Origin: Lentzea atacamensis | GTDB lineage: Bacteria > Actinomycetota > Actinomycetes > Mycobacteriales > Pseudonocardiaceae | Reading direction: 5' to 3' | DNA length: 64,000 nt | NCBI RefSeq assembly: GCF_003269295.1 | Contig: NZ_QLTT01000005.1 | Span: 124,001-188,000, forward strand | Shown: in pieces, positions 36,874 through 44,756 of the stretch | How positions within the stretch are numbered: position 1 is the stretch's first letter | How the letters are laid out: the number at the start of each line of letters is the position of its first letter | Made by a program: the position numbers and the translations under genes | The notes under the pieces: model-generated | Database searches by the model: none | What the model was told of the DNA's origin: nothing | Seen by the model: only the letters and a program-made list of their open reading frames with translations

Positions 36874-36889
36874 CCTTTCGTCGGGTGAA

Positions 36890-36934
36890 ATCAAGCTCTG
36901 ACCAGCGGCAACGCGGTCAAAGCTTGATCTTTTT
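36890..36934 (+). terminator. Rho-independent terminator after the tRNA-like fragment
   Basis: ATCAAGCT (36890-36897) pairs with AGCTTGAT (36921-36928), with an inner TGACC/GGTCA stem, and is followed by CTTTTT. This is the arrangement expected behind a tRNA gene. Confidence 0.8.
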
Positions 36935-37170
36935 AGGCAGTCACCGTCAGCGGGAATCTGCCCCGTTTGCCGCCGTCTACGGACTCACCACGGACTGGCG
37001 TTCCCGACGAGACCCACCCTTGCAACTCCGCACCCGCCGCCGGATCGCCCAAGCGACGACTTGGCTCCTCAGTGACATCTGCTGCGCCAACTCGACCGCC
37101 GATCTTGGTCAGCGGATGCCCAGGCGGAATCCTGAAGCACAAACGCGCAGGAACACCTAGAATCGCTCGG

Positions 37171-38430
37171 ATGACGTCGTCGCCAGCGCTAGTAAATCTC
37201 CCGCCCCAAGCTTTCAACATGCTAGTCATGTCATGGGTCCAAGCTCTCGCCACCAAAGAACTAGAAGTAGAAAACGGCGAGCAGTCAGGAACAATATCAC
37301 CTTCTACCGGCGTTTCGAGTCAATGGACATTCACCCGAGCCGATGGAGTTGGATTTAAGGTCCAGCGGTCAGCGGACGATTCAACGTGGATCATCGTCGC
37401 CGACACCGACCTGAATCGATCCAAAGTTGGTTCGATTATCGAGCGCGCCGTCAACGCTGCCTCCAGACAGGAATTCGGGGAAGTGCAGTGCTATAGAGCG
37501 GAACTCACATCCGACATACCAGGAGTTAGAGAGCTACTGACATCGCAGTTTATGCGACTAATGAGCGAAAAGGTCTACATCGAAGGAAGGAGAAGACTTG
37601 GCGACATCGCAATTCTTACCTTCAAGCCAGAAGGGCCAGCCGATGACAATCCCTTCCATGTTCCAAGAACGACAATTTCGGTCCACATGTTCGTGCCAGC
37701 ACCTTGTGTCAGCCCATTCAGCGACAAGATCGCCACAGATCTGATCGAGACGATCAGATTGATCAGCACTTTTGCCATGGGACGTCCAGTAGATTGGTCT
37801 ACTGCGGTTTCTGTTCCCGCAACAGAAGACGAGGCCAGAGACGCCACCGAAGTCCGATTCGATCCAGCCGTACTAACCCTCGCGCGAAACGGCGTACCTC
37901 TCGACATCTTCGGACTCACCGGCACAGCGAGTCCAGAGGTGATGCAAAAAGTACGAAGCTCTCTAATCTCTTACGATGCCGCAATCCGACAGACAAACCC
38001 TGACGTGGCGACCATACTATTTGTCGCCGGCATGGAGGCGCTCACTATTCCAGCAACCGAATGGCGCCGACAACGGCCGGTTGCCCGATTCGTTCAGGCG
38101 GTGAACGAGCTATGCCCAAACGTCATCGACGCAATCATTGCTCACCTGAACTTCGGCACCGCTTTTGGTATAACCCTACGGGGAGGCGCCCAGAAGAAGC
38201 GCAAGGCGTTCCTCGACAAGGTATACGATCTTCGATCAACTCCAGTGCACTCGGGACCAAGTCTGTTCTCAAATCCGATGATGGCGGGAGCACAGCCAGG
38301 AACGCAACGAGTGGCGCTACTCTCAGAGCTGCACTACCAGCACGTGTTGGCATATATCTCATCACCTCGATCATCCCTGATCGGCCATCCGGAGATTGCC
38401 CCTGGAACCGCCCCCGGCTTGAAGCAATAA
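37171..38430 (+). CDS. Apea-like HEPN domain protein, candidate defence ribonuclease
   Basis: A 419-residue soluble protein from ATG 37171; the longer open frame upstream has different composition. The C-terminal third is helical and contains KVYDLRSTPVHSG with Arg355-x4-His360, the RNase motif of HEPN domains, in the context typical of Apea-like HEPN proteins. The N-terminal part is an uncharacterised alpha/beta region, as in that family. HEPN RNases act in toxin, abortive infection and phage defence systems. The gene is less GC-rich than the core genome. It converges on the PD-(D/E)xK-like gene, 39 bases apart. Confidence 0.7.
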   Translation: MTSSPALVNLPPQAFNMLVMSWVQALATKELEVENGEQSGTISPSTGVSSQWTFTRADGVGFKVQRSADDSTWIIVADTDLNRSKVGSIIERAVNAASRQEFGEVQCYRAELTSDIPGVRELLTSQFMRLMSEKVYIEGRRRLGDIAILTFKPEGPADDNPFHVPRTTISVHMFVPAPCVSPFSDKIATDLIETIRLISTFAMGRPVDWSTAVSVPATEDEARDATEVRFDPAVLTLARNGVPLDIFGLTGTASPEVMQKVRSSLISYDAAIRQTNPDVATILFVAGMEALTIPATEWRRQRPVARFVQAVNELCPNVIDAIIAHLNFGTAFGITLRGGAQKKRKAFLDKVYDLRSTPVHSGPSLFSNPMMAGAQPGTQRVALLSELHYQHVLAYISSPRSSLIGHPEIAPGTAPGLKQ

Positions 38431-38469
38431 GGATTAGAACCCGAGCAACCCTTCAATCGTTCGCGTGGT

Positions 38470-39654
38470 TCACCTCGCAAACGGTTCACCGAGTGGCCAA
38501 GGGCTAGGAAGACCCAGTGACAAACGCGCAGGCTCGGTAGCCTCATTGAGCGCTACCACACCGTTCAAAAAACTGACATTCCTCCAACAATTCGGCACCG
38601 GAATGGACTCGAGGGCGAATGGATTGCCCCAATAGGTTGGAGTGCGGTCCGCCCAATTCCATGGATGGCAGGCGTGAACGGCCAGAACTCCAACAACGCC
38701 GGTGTATCTAGGGTTCAGAGGTCCACCCCAAAATCCGTCTTCCTCTCTCACCTCCCACGAGCGCCAAACCTTATTTTCGTCAAATTCACCCGCCTCACGC
38801 ATAGTGCCATACAAGGCGTGCTCCATATCCTCCTCACTATATGACCAGCTGTCAGTCCCCACCGCTATAAGGTAAGGCCGGTCGAACTTGCCATAGGCAG
38901 AGCCCTTCCCTTTCAGCGCAACCAAGATCGGCCTGACGTCATCAGAGATCCTGAAGCCTTCCATGATCACACCAAGCGTTCTACCGCTTGCCCTCTCACG
39001 ACTTTTCTGACTTCTTGGAAGCACATGAATATAGACGACCCAGTCGTCACGCCTCCACACCATCGACGGAGACCTCCTCCCGTCATTGCCACCGATCTTG
39101 TACGCATTGATCTCGTCGACATCCAATCCCGTAACCCAGGTAAGGATGTCTCGCTTCATCACTCGAACAGGGGGAGCACCTGAGCCAACCCTCTCGATAT
39201 TGACCGCAAGAAAAATCTCAGAAACGCCCAGATTGTTGATCGCGTCCAGCACGACGCCTTTAGCATTTCTTACCGGAGTACCCGCATCACGGTCAAAAAC
39301 CCTACATGCTTCTACGTAGAACGAGTGACCGTTCCCCACCGCCAGAAAGTCTGGCTTTCTAGACGTCCCCGCGACACTCGGATGACATTCGACCTCATAA
39401 TCCAAGCCGAGGAGCATCTCGTGGAGGTACAGCTCCCACAGCGCGGCATGAACATTGCGATCGGTATTTTTGTCGCGAATACGGGACCGAAGGTCTTTTT
39501 GGCCTCCGGCAGGAAACCGTAGTAGCCAGCGCTCTATAACCTCCCTGACCTGGTCCCAATACTCTCCTTTAACACGGTTCAAGAACACCGCAAACGACTC
39601 AGAGTTGCCCTGCTCGCTGGCATCGTGGCGAACGATCTCGTCAAAGACCTTCAT
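38470..39654 (-). CDS. PD-(D/E)xK-like nuclease-fold protein, candidate defence effector
   Basis: A 394-residue protein from ATG 39654, six bases after a CATAAT -10 motif (leaderless); the frame runs upstream to 39804 without conserved sequence. Residues about 65-120 have the nuclease-fold pattern: a Glu-rich helix (ALWELYLHEMLLGL), then KPDFL with Asp102 and FYVEAC with Glu115. The usual Lys is replaced (EAC), a known variation. The remaining 270 residues are unrecognised, with many aromatic residues. Lower GC than the flanks. A restriction-like or abortive infection role is inferred from fold and location. Confidence 0.6.
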   Translation of the reverse strand: MKVFDEIVRHDASEQGNSESFAVFLNRVKGEYWDQVREVIERWLLRFPAGGQKDLRSRIRDKNTDRNVHAALWELYLHEMLLGLDYEVECHPSVAGTSRKPDFLAVGNGHSFYVEACRVFDRDAGTPVRNAKGVVLDAINNLGVSEIFLAVNIERVGSGAPPVRVMKRDILTWVTGLDVDEINAYKIGGNDGRRSPSMVWRRDDWVVYIHVLPRSQKSRERASGRTLGVIMEGFRISDDVRPILVALKGKGSAYGKFDRPYLIAVGTDSWSYSEEDMEHALYGTMREAGEFDENKVWRSWEVREEDGFWGGPLNPRYTGVVGVLAVHACHPWNWADRTPTYWGNPFALESIPVPNCWRNVSFLNGVVALNEATEPARLSLGLPSPWPLGEPFAR

Positions 39655-39936
39655 CCAGCCATTATGGGGGGAGCTGTCGGCGTTGCGGCAGGAGTTTACC
39701 GATGGCTGCTCAAGCGGGCGGATGCGTTGTTCGAGCTGACCGCGTTGCGCGTGATGCTGAGGCGCAACGTCACCAATCAGGCCAAGAGCGCATTCGACAA
39801 GCACTCGATCTTGGCGTTGATCATCTCACGTTGACCGTCGATGCGTTTCGCAATGGATGATCGTGTGGTGACAGGTCCGGCCGTGTGCCGCGCCCACGTC
39901 GAGATGGCGCGGCATACGGCCGTTTTCCCGTCGTTG
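39655..39936. other. Non-coding stretch before repeat cluster
   Basis: I see no supported gene. An open frame on the plus strand (39625-39834) overlaps the start of the nuclease-like gene and has no recognisable product; it may be a fragment. Confidence 0.35.
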
Positions 39937-40061
39937 TGACGGGTCACCCGTCACGCGTCACACCCGTCACGGCGGCCCGTTTCCGCTGGTGAGCATCGGT
40001 TTGGCACCCGTCACGGGGCGTGTGACGGGTGACGGGTCCGGTGGGACGGGTTGTGACGGGT
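39937..40061. repeat. TGACGGGT octamer cluster, candidate clt/TraB-recognition locus
   Basis: Exact TGACGGGT at 39937, 40023, 40030 and 40054, exact complement ACCCGTCA at 39946, 39962 and 40006, and one near match GGACGGGT at 40044: eight copies in 125 bases, the last touching the stop codon of the FtsK-like gene. In Streptomyces plasmids the TraB translocase binds 8-bp repeats located at this position. Confidence 0.85.
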
Positions 40062-42229
40062 CAGCGATCATCGTCGATCACCTCCGCCTCGATCACTGCG
40101 GCGTCGCGAGCACGCTGGATCGCCGCGCGGATATCGGCGACCGCGTAGCCGCGCACCTGCTTCACGCCGTCCTCTGTGGGCACGCGGCCACGGGTGGGAC
40201 TACAGCCGAACGCGGCCATGTCGAGCCCGAACGCCTTGGGCTCGACTCCCAACGCGTCCACGAGTTCGGCGGTGGGTACGAAGTCCCGTCCGTCGTCGCT
40301 GCCGAGATCGTCGGCCAGGTAGTCCACAACGGACACCAGTGGTTCCGGTAGCTCGATCTCGTCCACGCGTTTGGCGGCGGCGGGTGCGGGTGCACCACCA
40401 CCAATGGCCTTCGCCACGGCCGCGTGGTCGAACACCGGTTGCGATGCCTGCCCCGCCGCGTGCCCGGTGAGCGTGCCCTCCGCCTCGCGCAACGCTCGCC
40501 CGCGTTGGCAGATCTCCCGCCAGTCCTCGTTGGCCATGTAGAACGTGCGCACGGTCAGCGCGAGTAAATCGGCGCCTGCTTGGGTCTCGCCGTCCGGCCG
40601 CAGGATGCCCACGCCCTTGTGGGAGGGCAGGAGACGACTGGAGTCGTACCCGCGCGTGTTCATCTGCTCGCCCAGGATGATGTTGCTGTCGCGCCAGTCC
40701 ATCACCCGCAACGCGAACCGCGACCCGAGCACCGCGCGCAAGTTGGACGGGATGGTCTTGCTGTCCGGCCGCTGCGTCGCGAGCACGAGGATCACACCGG
40801 CCGCCGGCGCCTTCTTCGCCAACCAGGTCAGCAACTCGCCGATGTACTCGCCAGCGGTGAGCTTCTTCCCTTGCACCTCAACGGGAGTACGGTCCTCTAG
40901 CGGAATCTGCACCTCGTCCACGACCAGGGCCGTGATCGGCATGTCCAGGGCTGGATCACGCGACATGTCCGGCGTCACCTTCGACTCAGGACACGTCAGG
41001 TCATCGAGATCCTGCATCCTGCGGTACCGGCCCTGGACGTCCGCGACCAGTTCCACGAGCCAATCCAGAAACGCCAACACGTGCTCGCTGTCGTCGCCGG
41101 ACATGAACCGGTGCGCCACCTGCTCGGCAGCCTTCCAATCCTTGCCGTTCTTGAAGTCCGCCACGTACAGGCGCGTGTGCGGGTCCAAGATCAAGCCCGC
41201 GGCCGCCAGCCGTTCGGCCATTGTCTTGCCCTGCCTGGGAATCGCGCCGATGAGCACAGACGTCCACACCAACGGCAGGTCGATCCGGCGGCCGCGTGCG
41301 TCGGTGCCGAACGGCACCGGCCGCCACGCATCCCACCGGTGCACCCCGAGCAATGGCGTCCGGATGGGCGGCTTCGCGTACGGGTCCTCATCAGCCACCC
41401 ACATCGCTACCCGCCCGGCATGCCCGCCGTTGCCGCGCACCCGCTCCACGCTGAGCTGGATCTCATCCACCGCCAGGGCGGACGCGAGTGCTTCACGATG
41501 CTTCACGACATCGGCCGCCTTACGGGTCGCGGGCAGATCGACCGTGACCGCCCATCCCTCACCCCTGCGCGTGGCCCGGTCGACCAGGCGCAGGGTCTCG
41601 TCCTTCCCGATGAGCTTGGCGTCCCGGAACGCGTCCACGAGTACCTGAGGGTCCATCGTCCAAGTGAGCGTGCGAGGACCCGCGAGCACTGCCTTGCGTC
41701 CGGGACTGCCGTCCTTGCGCCTGCCGAGGATCGCCAGCGCCACCGACGCGCTACCGCCGGCGATCCACAGCACCCGGTGCCCGTACACGAGATCGAGCAC
41801 CGCGACCACGACCGCCACCGTGGCCACGGTCGCCCCGGTGACCTTCCACCGGAACAGCGTCAGCTCTCGGATGTCGGTGAACTTGTCCGCGAGCTTCTCC
41901 GACTGCTCGGCTGCCTCCCGGTAGTCCCGCACGGTCACCCATGAACGCCACCACCGGACCGCGACCACCAGGCCGCGCACGACCGCGCCCATGAGCCGGA
42001 ACGGTGAACGCAGCACGGCCACCACGAGATCCTTCACGGCCTGCACCGCGTGAACGCGATCCTTCGCCCACAACGGCACACGCGGTGAACGCCGCCACCA
42101 GTTCACGACTCGCCGACGCCACGACGTCTGCTCGACTGGCGGGACGTCGTTCACGAACTCGCCTTCGAGCACCGCACGCGCAGGCAGGGAGGAGTCCACG
42201 CCAGCCAGTTCCCGACCGTCGTTCGTCAT
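40061..42229 (-). CDS. FtsK/SpoIIIE-like DNA translocase, conjugal transfer protein (TraB type)
   Basis: A 722-residue protein from ATG 42229. Two or three membrane spans lie around residues 60-185. The motor domain has Walker A GAIPRQGKT (Lys near 333) and Walker B ITALVVDEVQ (near 438), with VILVLATQRPDSKTIPSNLRAVLGSRFALRV. The C-terminus (about 650-715) is a small helical, winged-helix-like domain, the part that reads recognition octamers in TraB. Such proteins move double-stranded plasmid DNA between hyphae. Its start overlaps the upstream gene by four bases. Confidence 0.9.
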   Translation of the reverse strand: MTNDGRELAGVDSSLPARAVLEGEFVNDVPPVEQTSWRRRVVNWWRRSPRVPLWAKDRVHAVQAVKDLVVAVLRSPFRLMGAVVRGLVVAVRWWRSWVTVRDYREAAEQSEKLADKFTDIRELTLFRWKVTGATVATVAVVVAVLDLVYGHRVLWIAGGSASVALAILGRRKDGSPGRKAVLAGPRTLTWTMDPQVLVDAFRDAKLIGKDETLRLVDRATRRGEGWAVTVDLPATRKAADVVKHREALASALAVDEIQLSVERVRGNGGHAGRVAMWVADEDPYAKPPIRTPLLGVHRWDAWRPVPFGTDARGRRIDLPLVWTSVLIGAIPRQGKTMAERLAAAGLILDPHTRLYVADFKNGKDWKAAEQVAHRFMSGDDSEHVLAFLDWLVELVADVQGRYRRMQDLDDLTCPESKVTPDMSRDPALDMPITALVVDEVQIPLEDRTPVEVQGKKLTAGEYIGELLTWLAKKAPAAGVILVLATQRPDSKTIPSNLRAVLGSRFALRVMDWRDSNIILGEQMNTRGYDSSRLLPSHKGVGILRPDGETQAGADLLALTVRTFYMANEDWREICQRGRALREAEGTLTGHAAGQASQPVFDHAAVAKAIGGGAPAPAAAKRVDEIELPEPLVSVVDYLADDLGSDDGRDFVPTAELVDALGVEPKAFGLDMAAFGCSPTRGRVPTEDGVKQVRGYAVADIRAAIQRARDAAVIEAEVIDDDR

Positions 42230-43071
42230 CGCACGCCACCTCCGTCCGATGGGGGTGTGTCGGTCAGCTCGGCCGCGAGCGTTGCGGCGAGCCGAGACGA
42301 CAGGCCACGCGAGCACCTGGTGACCTCACGGACCCACGCCGGACTCACCACGACACCAGGCGACCACGCTTCACGCGCAACCGTCAGGTAGTCCGCGAAG
42401 GACACTCGGCCGTTGCTGCGCTTGTTGTTGCGCTGCTTAGGTTTCACCGATTCATGAACGGCCTTTGTGGGCAAATCCGCGGTGACTGGTGAGACGCGTG
42501 CGGACGCTTCCGTGAACGCCGCCGAGACAGCCTCGGTGAGCTTGTCCCGCAGGTCCGTCACTGCCTCTGCGGCGACGAACACCACGAGCGGCGGAACCGA
42601 GTGCAACACGACTCCGGACACCGAACCGGCCGCCCACGAGTGCCAGGTATTCATGACGTACGTGGCCGCGAGCGTGAACCACTTCGCCCGCCGCGTCCAC
42701 GCACCCGTACGCACCTGATACCGCGCGGTCACCTGCTCGGCCCGCAGGATCGCCAGCAACACCAGCGACACCGTGGGATCAAGCAACCACGCCGCCAGCC
42801 ACGGCAACGACCACGCCGGCGTACCTGCCGCCGCGAACGACTGCACGTTGGTCATGGTGAACCCGAGACCCAACACGATCCCCGCCCAACACAAGCGGTC
42901 CACCTGAGCGCGCACGCGCTCCACCCGCAACGCGATCACGTCCGGGTGCGTGGCGTACGCACGCAGTTCCGCCGCCTCCGCCGCATCGGCCGCGAGTCGC
43001 TCGGCCGCCGGGGCGGCGGGTGGCCGCCCGAAGGCGGCCACCCCTTCCCTGACCCTTGTGAGCGTGTTCAT
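42226..43071 (-). CDS. DUF2637 membrane protein (Spd-like)
   Basis: A 281-residue protein from ATG 43071. Around residues 55-190 it has four predicted membrane helices with the DUF2637 pattern (WAGIVLGLGFTMTNVQSFAA; WLLDPTVSLVLLAILRAEQ). The soluble C-terminus is basic and carries a helical region (RVSFADYLTVAREAWSPGVVVSPAWVREVTRCSRGLSSRLA) that may bind DNA. It overlaps both neighbours by four bases in the transfer operon. DUF2637 proteins are typical of actinomycete conjugative elements and are thought to help plasmid spread. Confidence 0.85.
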   Translation of the reverse strand: MNTLTRVREGVAAFGRPPAAPAAERLAADAAEAAELRAYATHPDVIALRVERVRAQVDRLCWAGIVLGLGFTMTNVQSFAAAGTPAWSLPWLAAWLLDPTVSLVLLAILRAEQVTARYQVRTGAWTRRAKWFTLAATYVMNTWHSWAAGSVSGVVLHSVPPLVVFVAAEAVTDLRDKLTEAVSAAFTEASARVSPVTADLPTKAVHESVKPKQRNNKRSNGRVSFADYLTVAREAWSPGVVVSPAWVREVTRCSRGLSSRLAATLAAELTDTPPSDGGGVR

Positions 43072-43397
43072 CGCCGACCACCCCGCCGGGGCGAGTCGTC
43101 CCACGCCGTGATCGTGAGAGCACGGGTCAGCGTGTACGCGGCAAACAGTGCGGGCAGGCCCAGCACCACGAGCAACAACACCGTGTCGCCCCGATGCGTG
43201 ATCACCACCCACTGCACACCCACGATGACCCCAGCCATCAGCAGCACGCGCCCGGTCAGTGAGAGCAGTCGGGCACCCTTGCGGGCTGCGTCGGCGGCTG
43301 CCTTCGCCCGGCGGGAACTCGCCCGCCAGACCCACAGCACCAGCAACATCACGCCCAGAGCGGCGAGCAGCTGCGTCAGTGTCACGTTAATCGTCAC
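43068..43397 (-). CDS. Small membrane protein of transfer operon
   Basis: A 109-residue protein from GTG 43397 with GGAGG upstream. It has three hydrophobic spans (about 8-24, 45-63, 70-90) and a charged loop after the first. It overlaps the DUF2637 gene by ATGA. Likely a spread (Spd) protein; no specific family recognised. Confidence 0.75.
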   Translation of the reverse strand: MTINVTLTQLLAALGVMLLVLWVWRASSRRAKAAADAARKGARLLSLTGRVLLMAGVIVGVQWVVITHRGDTVLLLVVLGLPALFAAYTLTRALTITAWDDSPRRGGRR

Positions 43398-43399
43398 GA

Positions 43400-43756
43400 T
43401 TACTGCCCTCCGTCCCGGTCCTCGTTCATCCGGTCGCGGCGGGCACGCCACACCCGGTAGAGCGCACGGCGGTCCTCTCCTGTCAGTCCGCCGCACACGC
43501 CGAACTGGTACTCACCAGCAAGGCGCAACTCCCACTCCAGGCAGAGCCTCCGCACCGGGCACGGCTCGCACAGACGAGCCGCCAACTCCCGATCGGTGAT
43601 CTCCTCGGCCTGCCACTCCGGCTGTTCCTCGGTGGACCACAACCACATGCACGTGCCGTCACGCGTGACGATCTCCATCAGGACCGCGTCGGGCACCTTG
43701 GCGTAGCGGTCGAGCTCGGCCGCGATCACCTCGTAGTAGTTCTCCGGGTTCACCAC
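43400..43756 (-). CDS. WhiB-family iron-sulfur regulator
   Basis: A 118-residue protein from GTG 43756. It has the Wbl cysteines: one in DGTCMWLW and then CEPCPVRRLC (CxxCx5C), followed by the turn GVCGGLTGEDRRAL, where GVWGG is usual. These ligate a 4Fe-4S cluster; Wbl proteins partner sigma factors. Its place as second gene of the transfer operon, overlapping the excisionase-like gene by 7 bases, suggests that transfer is tied to redox or development signals. Confidence 0.88.
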   Translation of the reverse strand: MVNPENYYEVIAAELDRYAKVPDAVLMEIVTRDGTCMWLWSTEEQPEWQAEEITDRELAARLCEPCPVRRLCLEWELRLAGEYQFGVCGGLTGEDRRALYRVWRARRDRMNEDRDGGQ

Positions 43757-44025
43757 GCACCCCCGGTCTTCCGCTCGAACTCGCGAGCCTCGCGGCGCTC
43801 GGCAGCGATGCGCGCGGGATCGACGAGACCACCGGTCTCCGTGGCCTGGGCGAGCAACTGATCAAGCGCCACGGCGGGCACCACGTAGCGGGTGCGCAGT
43901 TGGACAGCGGGGAAGTCCCCTTCCCTGATCACTCGGTAGAGCGTTGAGGGTGCGACGCGCAGAATCCGCGCCGCCTCCCGAACTGTGTAGAACGCCGGAC
44001 GGGCGTTCTCGGGCTTGCCATTCAT
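43750..44025 (-). CDS. Excisionase-family (MerR-like) DNA-binding protein
   Basis: A 91-residue protein from ATG 44025. The N-terminal winged helix (FYTVREAARILRVAPSTLYRVIREGDFPAVQLRTRYVVPAVALDQLL) is the excisionase family. It heads the five-gene operon that ends with the translocase. It may act as Xis for the integrase 13 kb away or as operon regulator. In pSAM2-type elements xis sits next to int, so its distance from int is unusual. Confidence 0.82.
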   Translation of the reverse strand: MNGKPENARPAFYTVREAARILRVAPSTLYRVIREGDFPAVQLRTRYVVPAVALDQLLAQATETGGLVDPARIAAERREAREFERKTGGAW

Positions 44026-44075
44026 GACGTTGGTTCCCTTTCGGGCAAGGCTGGATAATTTAAGACGAAGATTCA

Positions 44076-44089
44076 GGATGATTTCATCC
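44076..44089. promoter_or_regulatory. Candidate operator between divergent transfer and XRE genes
   Basis: GGATGATTTCATCC: six-base arms around TT. It lies in the 170-base divergent region and is a likely binding site for the XRE regulator encoded at 44196. Confidence 0.55.
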
Positions 44090-44151
44090 CACCCAGATGC
44101 AAAGGGAGCCAAAACCGCGGGCACCAAGCCGTTATGCGGCCCGCGGAATTG

Positions 44152-44190
44152 CCTCCGCGCTACGCTCGGCAGTGAGGCGGAGCGCGGAGG
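44152..44190 (+). promoter_or_regulatory. Inverted repeat spanning promoter and ribosome site of XRE gene
   Basis: CCTCCGCGCT (44152-44161) is the exact complement of AGCGCGGAGG (44181-44190), which contains the ribosome site GGAGG. A TACGCT -10-like element (44161-44166) overlaps the left arm. It may be an operator, or a hairpin hiding the ribosome site in longer transcripts. Confidence 0.6.
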
Positions 44191-44195
44191 AATAC

Positions 44196-44621
44196 GTGAC
44201 GGAAGACTGGGGCGCAGTCGCAAGAGCGATCAACCAGCGCATGTCCGAGCTGGGCATGAATCAGCGCGAACTCACGGAACGCTCGCAAGTCTCGAAGGCG
44301 ATCGTTGGCGAACTTCAGAACAACAAGGTTCAGCGCCGCCGCAGTGAACGCACGCTCGAAGCGCTCTCCGTCGCGCTCGACTTGCATCCCAACCACCTGC
44401 ACGCCGTGCTGTCCGGCCGCCGGCCACCGCAGGCGGGAGAGCCTGCCGCACGGGATGACGACATCCCCGGTCGTCTCTCCGTGATCGAGCACCAGTTGCG
44501 CGAAATCCTGGATCGACTCGGCGGAATCGACGCTCTGACTGATCAGGTAAAGGAGATCAGCGCGAATGTCGAAACCGTCGTCGAGCGGCTGGATATCAAC
44601 CGCAAACGGCCCGATCGGTGA
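44196..44621 (+). CDS. XRE-family regulator with coiled-coil tail
   Basis: A 141-residue protein from GTG 44196, five bases after GGAGG. The N-terminal helix-turn-helix (INQRMSELGMNQRELTERSQVSKAIVGELQNNK) is followed by a tail with heptad-like leucines and isoleucines (about 95-135) fit for dimerisation. It is divergent from the transfer operon and is the best candidate for its repressor. Confidence 0.82.
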   Translation: MTEDWGAVARAINQRMSELGMNQRELTERSQVSKAIVGELQNNKVQRRRSERTLEALSVALDLHPNHLHAVLSGRRPPQAGEPAARDDDIPGRLSVIEHQLREILDRLGGIDALTDQVKEISANVETVVERLDINRKRPDR

Positions 44622-44756
44622 GGTGTTCAGATGGCTGTTTCTCATGCCAATGAGTCAACGCCGAATGCGCTGCGCCAACCATGCACGAGCAGTACATCTC
44701 CAGTGCACGAGGCTTACATCGAGACTACATTTGCCGACGTGAGGCAGGTCTAGGCC

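Noticed and set aside
36800-36875. Complete second tRNA gene
   Set aside because: Only the T arm and 3' acceptor strand are present; no complementary 5' acceptor or D arm lies upstream.
38470-39804. Longer form of the nuclease-like protein starting at 39804
   Set aside because: The extra 50 residues cross the probable -10 element at 39661-39666 and show no family likeness.
39625-39834. Small plus-strand frame of 69 residues, possibly a transposase fragment
   Set aside because: It overlaps the promoter and start of the nuclease-like gene, and only a short stretch (RADALFELT) recalls a transposase; too weak to call.
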